DNA from: CAYVZU01 sp964455935
Lineage (GTDB): Bacteria; Fibrobacterota; CAYVZU01
Reading direction: 5' to 3'
Assembly: GCA_964455935.1 (NCBI GenBank)
Contig: CAYVZU010000001.1
Coordinates: forward strand, 1-64,000
DNA length: 64,000 nt
Shown one piece after another: positions 36,494 through 44,740 of the stretch. Position numbers and translations under genes: made by a program. Position 1 is the stretch's first letter. Every line of letters begins with the position of its first letter. The notes beneath the pieces are model-generated. The model did not search any database. It saw only the letters and a list, made by a program, of their open reading frames with translations, and was not told the DNA's origin.

Positions 36494-36664
36494 GACTATG
36501 ACGAAGCATTCGCATTCGCGTATGACGTGGAACCGTATCACCGGGCAACGGCTGAACTACTAGAGCCAGTGGAGATACGGGAGACGATTACTTTCAAGTG
36601 CATTTCGGGGTCGGTGGCGAACGTCACCTTCCCCTACTCCACGGAATCGGTTTCCGGTGGATGA
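36494..36664 (+). pseudogene. Open frame continuing after the HigA stop
   Basis: The HigA frame stays open for 56 codons past its TGA (36491-36493), ending at 36662-36664. The only in-frame start candidate is GTG at 36527, giving 45 residues (ITFKCISGSVANVTFP region). No family is recognisable. It may be the eroded end of a following gene or chance. The remainder to 36738 is empty. Confidence 0.25.
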
Positions 36665-36738
36665 TACAGGGCCGGTTTTTTGGTGCGCGCTGAACCGCTA
36701 AAGGCAACTGGCAAAAAACAGATGAATCATCGGTGAGG

Positions 36739-37659
36739 CTAGGTGGTTTCTGGCCCCAAAGCCCTTGGAAACGGCGGCCTGGAACGAACCTGATTAATGA
36801 AATCCACAAAGGCGGGACGCTGCCATTTTTGGAAAAACAGATCGTTGTGCCCGCCGGGAACGCATATGATGTGCGAATCGGGGATTGTGCCCCTCAGCTC
36901 CCGCTGAGAAATTTTGGCCGGCACGACTTGATCGTTCTCTTGAAGAAAGAAATTGACGTCAAATCCGTGATCCATGAGCCGCGCGATCGGTTCAATAGTT
37001 TTGTACGTGACGATATCCTTAAGCTCTCGAAGACTCCGGGCGGAATTTCGCAAGGTTTTTGCCATCCAAATGCAAATTCCCTCTTTTTCATCCCTCTTCG
37101 AATAGCCTCGGGCTGTCAGGCCGGGTGCGGGCCTGTTTGCAACCCCCCGGATTGTGTGGCTCCAGAAAAATCGAAAAAGGTGGCGGAAATATCCGTTGTG
37201 TTTATCCAAGCCGGGGGCATTGACAAGAATCAGGTGCGGAATGAAGCCTCGAAGTTCATGCGGGTGGTCCAGAAGCGTTCTGATTAACTCAAAAGACGAA
37301 TAGGATTGGGCCACTGCGGTTATTCGTGATACCCCTTGATTCTTTAAATGTTCCAGAAAGGTACGAAGAGCCGCCGGACGTTCCCGCTTGGGGTTGATGT
37401 GAAAATCGAAAGGCCCTCCAATCGGGTTTTCGATTGTGGCAACCTCGAATCCGGATCTCATGATATGCAGCAGCAATCCCTGGCTGCACGAAACAGGCAG
37501 ACTGGTTCCGCTGAGAACCAGTATCGGCCATTTCCTGTTTTGGACGGAAACGCCGATGCGGTAACGCTCAAGCGTTACATGATCAATATAGCAGCATCGG
37601 AATTCGCGCCCGGTGGAGCCCCGGCAAGACCTTAGGGAAGAGCGTAAGAGTTCTTCCAT
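36739..37659 (-). CDS. Alpha/beta hydrolase fold protein
   Basis: A 306-residue alpha/beta hydrolase. The triad can be traced: nucleophile Ser in AQSYS (about 118; Ala replaces the usual first Gly), Asp in QENDQVVP (about 241) and His in PGGHNDLF (about 270). The strand before the nucleophile (ITAVAQ) and an oxyanion region near ILVLSGTSLP (about 45) fit. There is no signal peptide. Its start overlaps the radical SAM stop by one base (ATGA-like junction at 37659), so the two work together, probably on a lipid or polyketide-like acyl substrate. That last point is an inference. Confidence 0.78.
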   Translation of the reverse strand: MEELLRSSLRSCRGSTGREFRCCYIDHVTLERYRIGVSVQNRKWPILVLSGTSLPVSCSQGLLLHIMRSGFEVATIENPIGGPFDFHINPKRERPAALRTFLEHLKNQGVSRITAVAQSYSSFELIRTLLDHPHELRGFIPHLILVNAPGLDKHNGYFRHLFRFFWSHTIRGVANRPAPGLTARGYSKRDEKEGICIWMAKTLRNSARSLRELKDIVTYKTIEPIARLMDHGFDVNFFLQENDQVVPAKISQRELRGTIPDSHIICVPGGHNDLFFQKWQRPAFVDFINQVRSRPPFPRALGPETT

Positions 37660-39227
37660 CAGGCTGCGGCCAGTCTCATTTTCTCTTTCCGCGCGAAGTC
37701 ATCGTAATCCGCGCTTACGGAAAGTAATTCAAGCGCATACAGTGTGCCGGGGCAGACAAGCGAATGCGCGGAAAAAATGGTCTTCAGGGCGGTTCGCCAG
37801 TAGATTCGTCGCTGGGCCACCAAAAGAAGCGAGCCTGCAACAAACCCCAAGACAAGGATTGGGCGAAGCCAAAGCGGAAAGGACAGGCCTTTTCGGACCA
37901 GGAGCTTTTTGCCGCGTTTCATCATGGCATCAAAACCAAAGATACGCTCGCAGAGCGAAACATAAATGGAATGTAGCTCGTCGGCTCGCAGCCTCGGATG
38001 TTCAAAAACCAGATTGCGGATATTGTACTGCTTTGCGTCCATGGGAAGAAGACGGTTTTGCGCGCTCATTTCTTCGCGGAGCCTTGTTCCGGGATACGGG
38101 GTCAGAATGTTTAGCAGCACGTGAAAAACATTTGCGTTGTCAATGAATCGGGCCAGTTGCTCAGCGCTTTGCGACGAGCACTTATCATCGCCGATTATGG
38201 TCGAATAGATCACGCGAATTCCCTGGCTCTGGAAACCCCGAATTGCCTCTTCGTACTTTTCAGGCGAATTCATTTTCTTGTTGGCGGCCCGAAGAACATC
38301 CGGGTCCAGGTTTTCAAATCCCACAAACACATGAAGACAGTTCGCCTTCGCCATGGCGGAAACCAGCTCGGGGTCGCGCCCCACCGAATAGTTGACCTGG
38401 GTGTACCATGCAACGATGTAGCCGTTGTTTTCCTGGTATTCCCTTAAGGCGCGGCAGATGTCGAGTGCATGTTTGCGGTCAATGGCAAAATTGTCGTCAA
38501 TAAAAGCGATGGTGCCCACAAGGGTCTTACGTTTTCCATGCCTGTCTTTAACCGGCACTCTTCTGGTAGGACGCAGGCGGATTGTGGCGTCCAATTCCTG
38601 AATCACTTGTTCCACCGTCTTCTTGCGGAGCTTTCGGCCGTTGTGTTTCGTCACGGTGCAGAAGCCGCAATCATACGGACACCCTCTGGTCGTCTGAAGA
38701 TACGTATACAGGTAGTTGCGGTTCTTGACCAAGTCGTACCGCGGAACTTTTGATGCGGTCACATCGGGATAGCCAATTGCGGTGTAGCGCCGTTTCAGAT
38801 TTCCGCTTTGAGCGTCCACAACAAGACGGGGCCAGGTTTCTTCCGCCTCGCCGATGACGACCGAATCAACGTGCCGCAAAACTTCCTCCGGACACATGGA
38901 GGCATGAATGCCGCCCATCACGGTTCTAACACCCTTTTTTCGGAACTGCTCCGAGATCTCGTAAGCCCTGGTTGCCTTGTACGTCATGGCGGTAAGCCCA
39001 ACAAGATCGAAGGGTTCATCGAAATTGATAGGCTCAATTTCTTCGTCAATGATCTTGATTGAATGCCCGTCCGGGGTATGCGCAGCGATCGTTGGGAGGG
39101 CAAGGGGAAGCCCCAGGGCCATTCGGGTTGCGGGCTGCATTTTAAAAAGAGGCCCGACAATAGGGCAGGAATAAAGGTCCCTGCCGGATTCGGGACAGCT
39201 TGCCGGATTGATTAAACCGATTTTCAT
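37659..39227 (-). CDS. B12-binding-domain radical SAM protein
   Basis: A 522-residue enzyme. The N-terminal cobalamin-binding-type domain (about 1-150) has VGLTAMTYKATRAYEI and MGGIHASMCPEE, but the usual DxHxxG base is not obvious. The radical SAM domain has CPYDCGFC (CX3CX2C, about 186-193) and a long AdoMet barrel to about 420. One hydrophobic segment sits near the C-terminus (about 455-475), so it may be membrane-attached. Relatives carry out unusual methylations or ring or lipid modifications. It leads a two-gene operon with the alpha/beta hydrolase. The substrate is unknown. Confidence 0.88.
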   Translation of the reverse strand: MKIGLINPASCPESGRDLYSCPIVGPLFKMQPATRMALGLPLALPTIAAHTPDGHSIKIIDEEIEPINFDEPFDLVGLTAMTYKATRAYEISEQFRKKGVRTVMGGIHASMCPEEVLRHVDSVVIGEAEETWPRLVVDAQSGNLKRRYTAIGYPDVTASKVPRYDLVKNRNYLYTYLQTTRGCPYDCGFCTVTKHNGRKLRKKTVEQVIQELDATIRLRPTRRVPVKDRHGKRKTLVGTIAFIDDNFAIDRKHALDICRALREYQENNGYIVAWYTQVNYSVGRDPELVSAMAKANCLHVFVGFENLDPDVLRAANKKMNSPEKYEEAIRGFQSQGIRVIYSTIIGDDKCSSQSAEQLARFIDNANVFHVLLNILTPYPGTRLREEMSAQNRLLPMDAKQYNIRNLVFEHPRLRADELHSIYVSLCERIFGFDAMMKRGKKLLVRKGLSFPLWLRPILVLGFVAGSLLLVAQRRIYWRTALKTIFSAHSLVCPGTLYALELLSVSADYDDFARKEKMRLAAA

Positions 39228-39355
39228 GGGCTTGAATCCGTTATCCGCAAAGACAAATTGCAGGCCGAACTTGGATGTGGACCTGGAGAATTAAGCGGAA
39301 TTCGCAACAAGAATCAATGCCCGCGATTCTAATTTCCTTCGGACCGGTAGTGTCA

Positions 39356-39943
39356 TCAGGCGTGTCCAAAGGCTTGTTCAAGTTTGTTAAGCATTGCCTT
39401 TTCCGCCCGTGATATTGCGCCAATACCCAGCAACCCGCCGCTCGCCTTGGCAACCATCTCGGCATGGCCCAGCAAATTTTGCCTAAGCCCCTCCTTCTCC
39501 TCCGGCGTCAGCCTTTCGCATAGGCCCTGAATATAATGCGCCCACGCCTTCAACAGGCGGGCCGGCGGCCTGTGTGTCATCCACTGCTTGAGAATGCCGT
39601 GATCGATGCTCCCGGCATTGAAGAAGGATGTGGAGGCGTTGAGAATTGCCGCTTTTTCCTTTTCGTCCACCACGTCATCGGCCCAGGCAATCTCGACTAG
39701 AGGAACCAACGCCAGCGAGGCCACCGTTTCGGGCCTGATATCGAGCTTCACGAGCTTTTCGAGCACAGCGTTATTGTCGATTCCCGATGCTTTGGCCAGA
39801 GACTCCTTGGTTTCCTGCATCGCGCGCAAGGTGCGCAACTGCTCAAGGAGCCGCTTATCCTCTTCCAGGAAGAAGGCATCTTCCAGAGATCTCCTCTGAC
39901 TATCCAAAAAGCTCGAAATGCGGTCGTCTTTGTCGTGCATCAT
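39356..39943 (-). CDS. TerB-like hypothetical protein
   Basis: A 195-residue, all-helical acidic protein. Residues about 70-185 resemble the TerB/DjlA-type helical domain: ALVPLVEIAWADDVVDEKEK is the acidic loop, and a second helix bundle follows. The N-terminal part (about 1-60) is a coiled coil (SLEDAFFLEEDKRLLEQL). TerB-type domains are linked to metal or stress responses, but no function is proven. GGAGGAAAGGTCC precedes ATG at 39943. It is transcribed away from the TIGR02147 gene's end. Confidence 0.65.
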   Translation of the reverse strand: MMHDKDDRISSFLDSQRRSLEDAFFLEEDKRLLEQLRTLRAMQETKESLAKASGIDNNAVLEKLVKLDIRPETVASLALVPLVEIAWADDVVDEKEKAAILNASTSFFNAGSIDHGILKQWMTHRPPARLLKAWAHYIQGLCERLTPEEKEGLRQNLLGHAEMVAKASGGLLGIGAISRAEKAMLNKLEQAFGHA

Positions 39944-40033
39944 GGGACCTTTCCTCCTTTTTTGCTTCTCTCAAGAGGTGAACAGGGTATAGGATTAGCG
40001 CAATTTTATTTTCTGGATACCTCCGCAATCGAG

Positions 40034-40894
40034 TCAATTCCGATTTCGCTCCGAATCCGGGTTCTTGGTCATTTGAAACAGATTTGCATTCAGATGTATC
40101 ACTCGGTCGACAATCCAGTCCGAGGCCGCAATTTCCAGCAGCTCCTTCCGGAGCCGCGCGATCTTCTCCAAAGCCGATTCGTAACCGCGCCGGGACAAAC
40201 ACAGCGATAGGTTGACGCTGGTGCGCGTGTCCTTTGGCTGTTTCATGATCGCTTCCCTTGCCAAGCCGGTCATCTCGACCTGATGGTGCTGCGCAATCGC
40301 TGCTGCGACCTTCGCGTCCTTTGGCTCTCCGGGCGAGGCGATGCTCTTCTTCGATAGTTTTCCGTTTTCCTTCCGACTCAGAAAGCCGTTTGCCGTAAGA
40401 AACCGGATTGCCTCTCCGGCCTCCTGCGCACTGATTCTTCCATTGAGCTTATGACTGATCCATTGCGGATCCTCATCGAAATCCGGCAAATCGACCATCT
40501 CCCGGACCACGCCGTAATACCATTTGCAGAAATACCCATACTCCGGCGGCAGCAAACGGGCGGGATCGTCCTTGGGCCGGCGCTTTTGAAGACGGTCCAT
40601 AAAATGCGATTTGTTGCGGATGTCTTTTGATTGATCGAAAAAGACAAGGTCTTCGAAATAATCCGATGCTTTCGCATTGAGACCCAGGGCGCGACTAAGT
40701 TTGAGTACGCTTTCCTTGGAAAGGTTTTTCTTCCCGTCGACAACAAGCTTGAAAAACGCCGGGGAGGCAAATCCGGCCTTTTGAGCAAAAAGCCGGTATG
40801 AGAACCCTGGAATTGCCTTCTTCTGGGATACAAAATAATCACGAAGAAAGCTGCGGTAGTCGGCATATCTGAATATTTCGCTGTTTGGGACCAT
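40034..40894 (-). CDS. TIGR02147 family regulatory protein
   Basis: A 286-residue TIGR02147 family protein. The N-terminal (about 5-75) is helix-turn-helix-like (FRYADYRSFLRDYF, then FASPAFFKLVVDGKKNLS). The rest, up to the cysteine and leucine-rich end, is the family's helical domain with WYYGVVREMVDLPDF at about 120-135. The family is largely restricted to Fibrobacter, Bdellovibrio and relatives, and is thought to include transcriptional regulators. ATG at 40894 aligns with the usual start; there is no ribosome site, but a promoter ends exactly in front of it, so the mRNA may be leaderless. An upstream ATG (40921) is an alternative. Confidence 0.88.
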   Translation of the reverse strand: MVPNSEIFRYADYRSFLRDYFVSQKKAIPGFSYRLFAQKAGFASPAFFKLVVDGKKNLSKESVLKLSRALGLNAKASDYFEDLVFFDQSKDIRNKSHFMDRLQKRRPKDDPARLLPPEYGYFCKWYYGVVREMVDLPDFDEDPQWISHKLNGRISAQEAGEAIRFLTANGFLSRKENGKLSKKSIASPGEPKDAKVAAAIAQHHQVEMTGLAREAIMKQPKDTRTSVNLSLCLSRRGYESALEKIARLRKELLEIAASDWIVDRVIHLNANLFQMTKNPDSERNRN

Positions 40895-40900
40895 GTAGTA

Positions 40901-40942
40901 ATTATATATAACGGAAAACATAATAGCAATTCAATGTTTTCC
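40901..40942 (-). promoter_or_regulatory. Leaderless-type promoter with overlapping inverted repeat
   Basis: Reading the minus strand: TTGCTA (40929-40924), 17 bases, then TATAAT (40906-40901), a perfect -10. Transcription would begin near 40894, the ATG of the TIGR02147 gene. A perfect 9-bp inverted repeat (GGAAAACAT, 40913-40921; ATGTTTTCC, 40934-40942) flanks the -35 box. This looks like a binding site for a dimeric regulator, possibly the gene's own product. Confidence 0.6.
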
Positions 40943-41302
40943 AAGCATACTAATTGTGATTGAATTTGTATCGCTAATTGATTGAAATCTAAAGCGATAA
41001 TGTATTCTCGAAAATTGGAAAACAAAGTTATTGGTAATCATATCATTGCAATATATGCGTGTATGGAAAACAAATGGCTTTATGAGAATCACGAGAATAA
41101 TGATTTCAATGAAAGGTTGCGTTTCAGGACCGGCCTTCCCTGCATGACTTGTTGAAAGCCAGACCCGCAGAGATACTGCTGGTGTGCCTTTATGAACATT
41201 TCCCGCCCCCCCCTGGAGAGCACGGCAAAAGGAACTTTTGGACATCGCACTTGAAGAGAAACGATTTTATTCTCTTATCTTTCCACTCTAAGCGGAGGCA
41301 TC
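40943..41302. promoter_or_regulatory. AT-rich intergenic region upstream of aroC
   Basis: 360 bases without a gene. GGAAAACA recurs at 41017-41024 and 41065-41072, in addition to the two copies in the TIGR02147 promoter. TATCGCT (40969-40975) and AGCGATA (40993-40999) form an inverted repeat. The aroC ribosome site GGAGG is at 41294-41298. The dense repeats suggest a regulated divergent control region. Confidence 0.45.
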
Positions 41303-42481
41303 ATGTTCGGCAATACATTCGGTCGATTGTTCCGTGTAACCGGCTGCGGCGAATCCTACTCGGGTGGGTTCCGAAAAAAACTCCCCATTCCCAAAGATCT
41401 CTATGGCGGATTGCTGGCGATTGTCGATGGCGTTCCGCCGGGAATCAAGCTTACGGCAGACATGGTCCAAACCGAACTGGACAAGCGCAAGCCTGGACAG
41501 AGCAAGCTCGATTCACCGCGCAAAGAAACCGACAAAGCCTACATCTTCTCCGGCGTCATGGAAGGCGACCTCACGACCGGTGCTCCGGTGGGAATTGTGA
41601 TTCCCAATGTGGATATTGAAGATGTCCACATGCAGCAATACCGCGAATACAAAGACGAGATCCGGCCCGGCCACGCCGAGTACACATTCTTCAAGAAATA
41701 CGGCGAGTATGCCGACTGGGTTGGCGCGGGCCGCGCATCGGGCCGCGAAACGGCCAGCCGTGTGGCCGGCGGCGCCGTGGCCAAGGCCATTCTTGACAGA
41801 ATGGGAATCGATGTGATTGCATTCATTACCGAGTCGCACGGGATCAAGGCCAGGGATCTGACCTATGAAGAAGCAAAGAATAATTATCGCAAAAACCATC
41901 TCAATTGCCCGGATCTTGAGAAAGCCGAAGAAATGATCGCGGATGTCCTCAAGGTGAAAGACATGGGCGAGACCTGCGGGGGCGTGATCGAAGTGATCGC
42001 GCACAATGTGCCGGCTGGTTTGGGAGAGCCGGTGTTCGACAAGCTTTCGGCCATGCTTGCGCACGCCATTATGTCCATTGGCGCAGTCAAAGGAATGGAA
42101 TTCGGCGCCGGATTCCGCCATGCGGAAATGCTGGGTTCCGAATCGAACGACAAACCGTATGTGGATCCAAAAAGCGGACGCGTTCGCTTTAAGACCAACC
42201 ACTGCGGCGGTTTTCTGGGCGGAATCTCCAACGGCGAAGACATCCGGATCCGGGTGGCCGTGAAGTCCACGCCCACGGTTTCCGTGGCCCAGCCCAGCGT
42301 CAATATGGAAAAGATGGAGAATACCGTGCTTTCGCCGATCACGCGGCGCGACGCCACGCTGCTGCCCCGGGTCTACCCGGTCTGCGAAGCCATGACGCGC
42401 ATGGTGCTGGTCGATGCGATTTACATGGCGCGCGGATATCGCTCCGTCGCGGATATCGATCCCAAGTGGGATAAGGTGTAG
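41303..42481 (+). CDS. aroC: Chorismate synthase
   Basis: A 392-residue chorismate synthase, the last step of the shikimate pathway: it removes phosphate from 5-enolpyruvylshikimate-3-phosphate to give chorismate and needs reduced FMN. Family signatures: GESYSGGF (about 14-20), RPGHAEYTFFKKYG (about 121-134), GRASGRETASRVAGGA (about 143-158), GGFLGGISNGEDI (about 305-317) and RDATLLPRVYPVCEAM near the end. GGAGG precedes the ATG. aroQ follows after 122 nt. Confidence 0.97.
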   Translation: MFGNTFGRLFRVTGCGESYSGGFRKKLPIPKDLYGGLLAIVDGVPPGIKLTADMVQTELDKRKPGQSKLDSPRKETDKAYIFSGVMEGDLTTGAPVGIVIPNVDIEDVHMQQYREYKDEIRPGHAEYTFFKKYGEYADWVGAGRASGRETASRVAGGAVAKAILDRMGIDVIAFITESHGIKARDLTYEEAKNNYRKNHLNCPDLEKAEEMIADVLKVKDMGETCGGVIEVIAHNVPAGLGEPVFDKLSAMLAHAIMSIGAVKGMEFGAGFRHAEMLGSESNDKPYVDPKSGRVRFKTNHCGGFLGGISNGEDIRIRVAVKSTPTVSVAQPSVNMEKMENTVLSPITRRDATLLPRVYPVCEAMTRMVLVDAIYMARGYRSVADIDPKWDKV

Positions 42482-42603
42482 GCGCGAGTCGTCAAGCGTA
42501 AGATGTAGTTGAGAAATCAAGAACCGATGCAAACCGATAACCCACTGGACAATCCTGTAGGGACACGGCATTCCGTGTCCACTCCGGCCTTGGGGGAGGA
42601 AGA

Positions 42604-43086
42604 ATGGCTGAAAAAGTCAAGGTCCTGACAAAGATTCTCGTCCTCAACGGCCCCAACCTCAACCTTCTGGGGCAGCGCGAGAAGACCGTCTATGGAACAA
42701 CCTCCTTGGCCGATATCGAGAAGACACTGCGAAGTCAGGCAGAAACACTGGGACTCTCGCTGGATTTTTTTCAGACCAACCATGAGGGCGAGCTAATCGA
42801 CCGCGTGCAGGCTGCGGGTACCAACGGCTTTGGAGCGGTCATTCTTAATGCAGGGGGGTTTACGCACACCAGTGTGGCGCTGAGGGATGCGATTGCCGCG
42901 ATTGCGGTCCCGGTGATCGAGGTCCATCTCTCCAACATCCACGCCCGGGAGGATTTCCGCCGTGTTTCGTTGATCGCGCCGGTCTGCAAAGGCCAGATCA
43001 GCGGCTTTGGGCCGGCGAGTTATGAATTGGGTCTGGCAGCCGCGGCCGGCTTGATCAAGGAGAACCGATCATGTCCATCCTTGTGA
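42604..43086 (+). CDS. aroQ: 3-dehydroquinate dehydratase, type II
   Basis: A 160-residue type II dehydroquinase. It converts 3-dehydroquinate to 3-dehydroshikimate in the shikimate pathway as a cytoplasmic dodecamer. Signatures: ILVLNGPNLNLLGQRE (about 11-26), FQTNHEGELIDRV (about 58-70), LNAGGFTHTSVALRDAI (about 83-99), EVHLSNIHAREDFR (about 106-119) with the active-site His, and CKGQISGFG. The N-terminus is about ten residues longer than usual. GGGGGAGGAAGA precedes ATG. It overlaps the epimerase gene by 16 nt. Confidence 0.97.
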   Translation: MAEKVKVLTKILVLNGPNLNLLGQREKTVYGTTSLADIEKTLRSQAETLGLSLDFFQTNHEGELIDRVQAAGTNGFGAVILNAGGFTHTSVALRDAIAAIAVPVIEVHLSNIHAREDFRRVSLIAPVCKGQISGFGPASYELGLAAAAGLIKENRSCPSL

Positions 43087-44009
43087 CAGGGCTTGAAGGT
43101 TTTGTCGGCCAGCACCTGCTGGCGGCATTTCCCGAGCCTTACGGTCCGGTTTACGGAACGGCCCTTGTCGATCCGCCGCCCGCAAAAAAGTCCGCAACGT
43201 ATCGCCGCCTCGACATTGCCGAATCCGGCGTTCTCGAAGCCTACTTCTCCGATGTGAAGCCCCAACGAATCGTCCATCTGGCCGCCGTCAGCAATGTGGG
43301 GCTTTCCATCAAGGATCCGGCGCTCACGTTTCGCGTCAATATCGAGGGTTCCTTTCGTCTTCTGGAGGCGGTTCGCCTGATTTGTCCCCAGGCGCGGGTT
43401 CTTCTTGTCAGTTCGGGCGAGGTGCACGGAAACGCAACGCCGTCGAGCCTCAATGGCTTTCGCGAAACCGATAACACCCTCCCGGCAAGCCCCTATGCCG
43501 CCAGCAAGCTGGCCATGGAAGCCCTGGGCGTCAGCTACGCAAAGACCTATGGCCTCCATATTGTCATTTCCCGGTCCTACAATCACACCGGCCCCGGTCA
43601 GCCGGAGCGCTTCATTTTCCCGCATGTGGCCAAAACGCTGGCGCGGATCAAAAAAGGCGATATCCCTGCGCAAATTCCGTTGGGCGATATTTCGGTTGAG
43701 CGTGATTTTCTGGATGTTCGCGATGTGGCGGCGGGCTACATCGCGCTGCTCGAAAAAGGCAGGCCGGGTGAAATCTATAATGTGTGCTCGGGAAACGCGC
43801 GTCCCCTCCGCGACTACATCGATATGATGATCCGGGCCTCGGGTGTAAAAGCAACCATCTGCGATGACCCCAGCCGTAAACGGGCATGCGAAGTCGAGCG
43901 ATTCTGCGGGGACAACGCAAAAACCAAAACCGAAACCGGCTGGGCGCCGCAGCACAATCTGCAAGACACCTTTGCCGAGATGATCGAGGATTGGGGCCGA
44001 AGGATTTAG
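43071..44009 (+). CDS. NAD(P)-dependent sugar-nucleotide epimerase/reductase
   Basis: A 312-residue short-chain dehydrogenase of the extended class, closest by motif to GDP-4-keto-6-deoxy-mannose reductase/GDP-mannose dehydratase types. The cofactor loop is TGLEGFVG (about 6-13), the catalytic Ser lies in LLVSSGEVHG (about 120) and the YxxxK motif is YAASK (about 142-146). RSYNHTGPGQ at about 165-174 and FIFPHVAK are typical of this subgroup. The product would feed deoxysugar or lipopolysaccharide synthesis. It overlaps aroQ by 16 nt. The exact substrate cannot be read. Confidence 0.88.
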   Translation: MSILVTGLEGFVGQHLLAAFPEPYGPVYGTALVDPPPAKKSATYRRLDIAESGVLEAYFSDVKPQRIVHLAAVSNVGLSIKDPALTFRVNIEGSFRLLEAVRLICPQARVLLVSSGEVHGNATPSSLNGFRETDNTLPASPYAASKLAMEALGVSYAKTYGLHIVISRSYNHTGPGQPERFIFPHVAKTLARIKKGDIPAQIPLGDISVERDFLDVRDVAAGYIALLEKGRPGEIYNVCSGNARPLRDYIDMMIRASGVKATICDDPSRKRACEVERFCGDNAKTKTETGWAPQHNLQDTFAEMIEDWGRRI

Positions 44010-44091
44010 TTGTCGGTCGTGAGTCGCGAGTTGTGAGCAAGAACAAAACCAAAGGGGAATTCGAAATCCAAAAACCTTTGGCCAAGCGCGA

Positions 44092-44535
44092 CTAAGGCCT
44101 CATTCCAAATTCTGTATTCCGGCTTCCGCCTCTGTTTTTTCCTTCCCTTCGCAGCCATTGCATCCCCGCCCCCCCCAAGCCGCAGCCCGCAACATAGTAG
44201 GGAAAATCCGTCCACGTAAACGTGGTGCCCAGGATCGTGGCGCCTGGGAATGTGCTTCGTATTGCGTGGAGAAAAGGAGGATCCCAAATCTGGAGCACCT
44301 CCAATCCGCATGTCACGGCCAAAACTCCGATTGCGATGCGCCAGGGCTTGGCTCGCGGAAGAACGAGTGCGGCGGCCAGGCACCAGAAAATCTCGTAGAA
44401 TACTCCAGCCAGGGAGTTGTTGAACCAATCGCGTGTCGGCCCCGGGTAGAATTTGGCACTGAAGCCCAGGAGCGTGACAAGTACCAGCGGGAGGAGCCCG
44501 CGAAAAATGGGAGGCTTGTCAGTTGGGAATCGCAT
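44092..44535 (-). CDS. DUF2809 family membrane protein
   Basis: A 147-residue protein of the DUF2809 family with four or five transmembrane helices. Family pattern: GFSAKFYPGPTRDWFNNSLAG (broken match at about 25-44), VFYEIFWCLAAAL (about 45-57), then CGLEVLQIWDPPFLHAIRST and a final segment FTWTDFPYYVAGCGLG. The function of the family is unknown. The tail (about 130-147) is basic and glycine/asparagine-rich. It is convergent with the epimerase gene. Confidence 0.88.
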   Translation of the reverse strand: MRFPTDKPPIFRGLLPLVLVTLLGFSAKFYPGPTRDWFNNSLAGVFYEIFWCLAAALVLPRAKPWRIAIGVLAVTCGLEVLQIWDPPFLHAIRSTFPGATILGTTFTWTDFPYYVAGCGLGGAGMQWLRREGKNRGGSRNTEFGMRP

Positions 44536-44544
44536 GGGTCAAGA

Positions 44545-44690
44545 GGGGGCTGGGGCTCGAATTGATTTGTGGAAAACAGGGTTTCTGCATCCGCCTCAAC
44601 CTCCCCCGCCCTTTGGGCACCCCCTCGGCGAGGGGGACATTGCGGAGTTTCGGCCCTGAAAAGCCAGCCTCGATTCTCCAGCCCCACGTT
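44545..44690. repeat. Imperfect palindromic intergenic repeat
   Basis: GGGGCTGGGGCTCGAAT near 44550 is answered by the complement in CTCGATTCTCCAGCCCC near 44680. Between them lies a GC-rich segment (CACCCCCTCGGCGAGGGGG). The whole folds roughly back on itself. It has no gene and lies between DUF2809 and the TPR gene, both minus strand. It is less clear than the TAACTGCTCAGG elements. Confidence 0.4.
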
Positions 44691-44740
44691 ACTCTTTGGT
44701 CGTATCGACTCAACGATTCAACAACTCAACGTCTTCGAAG

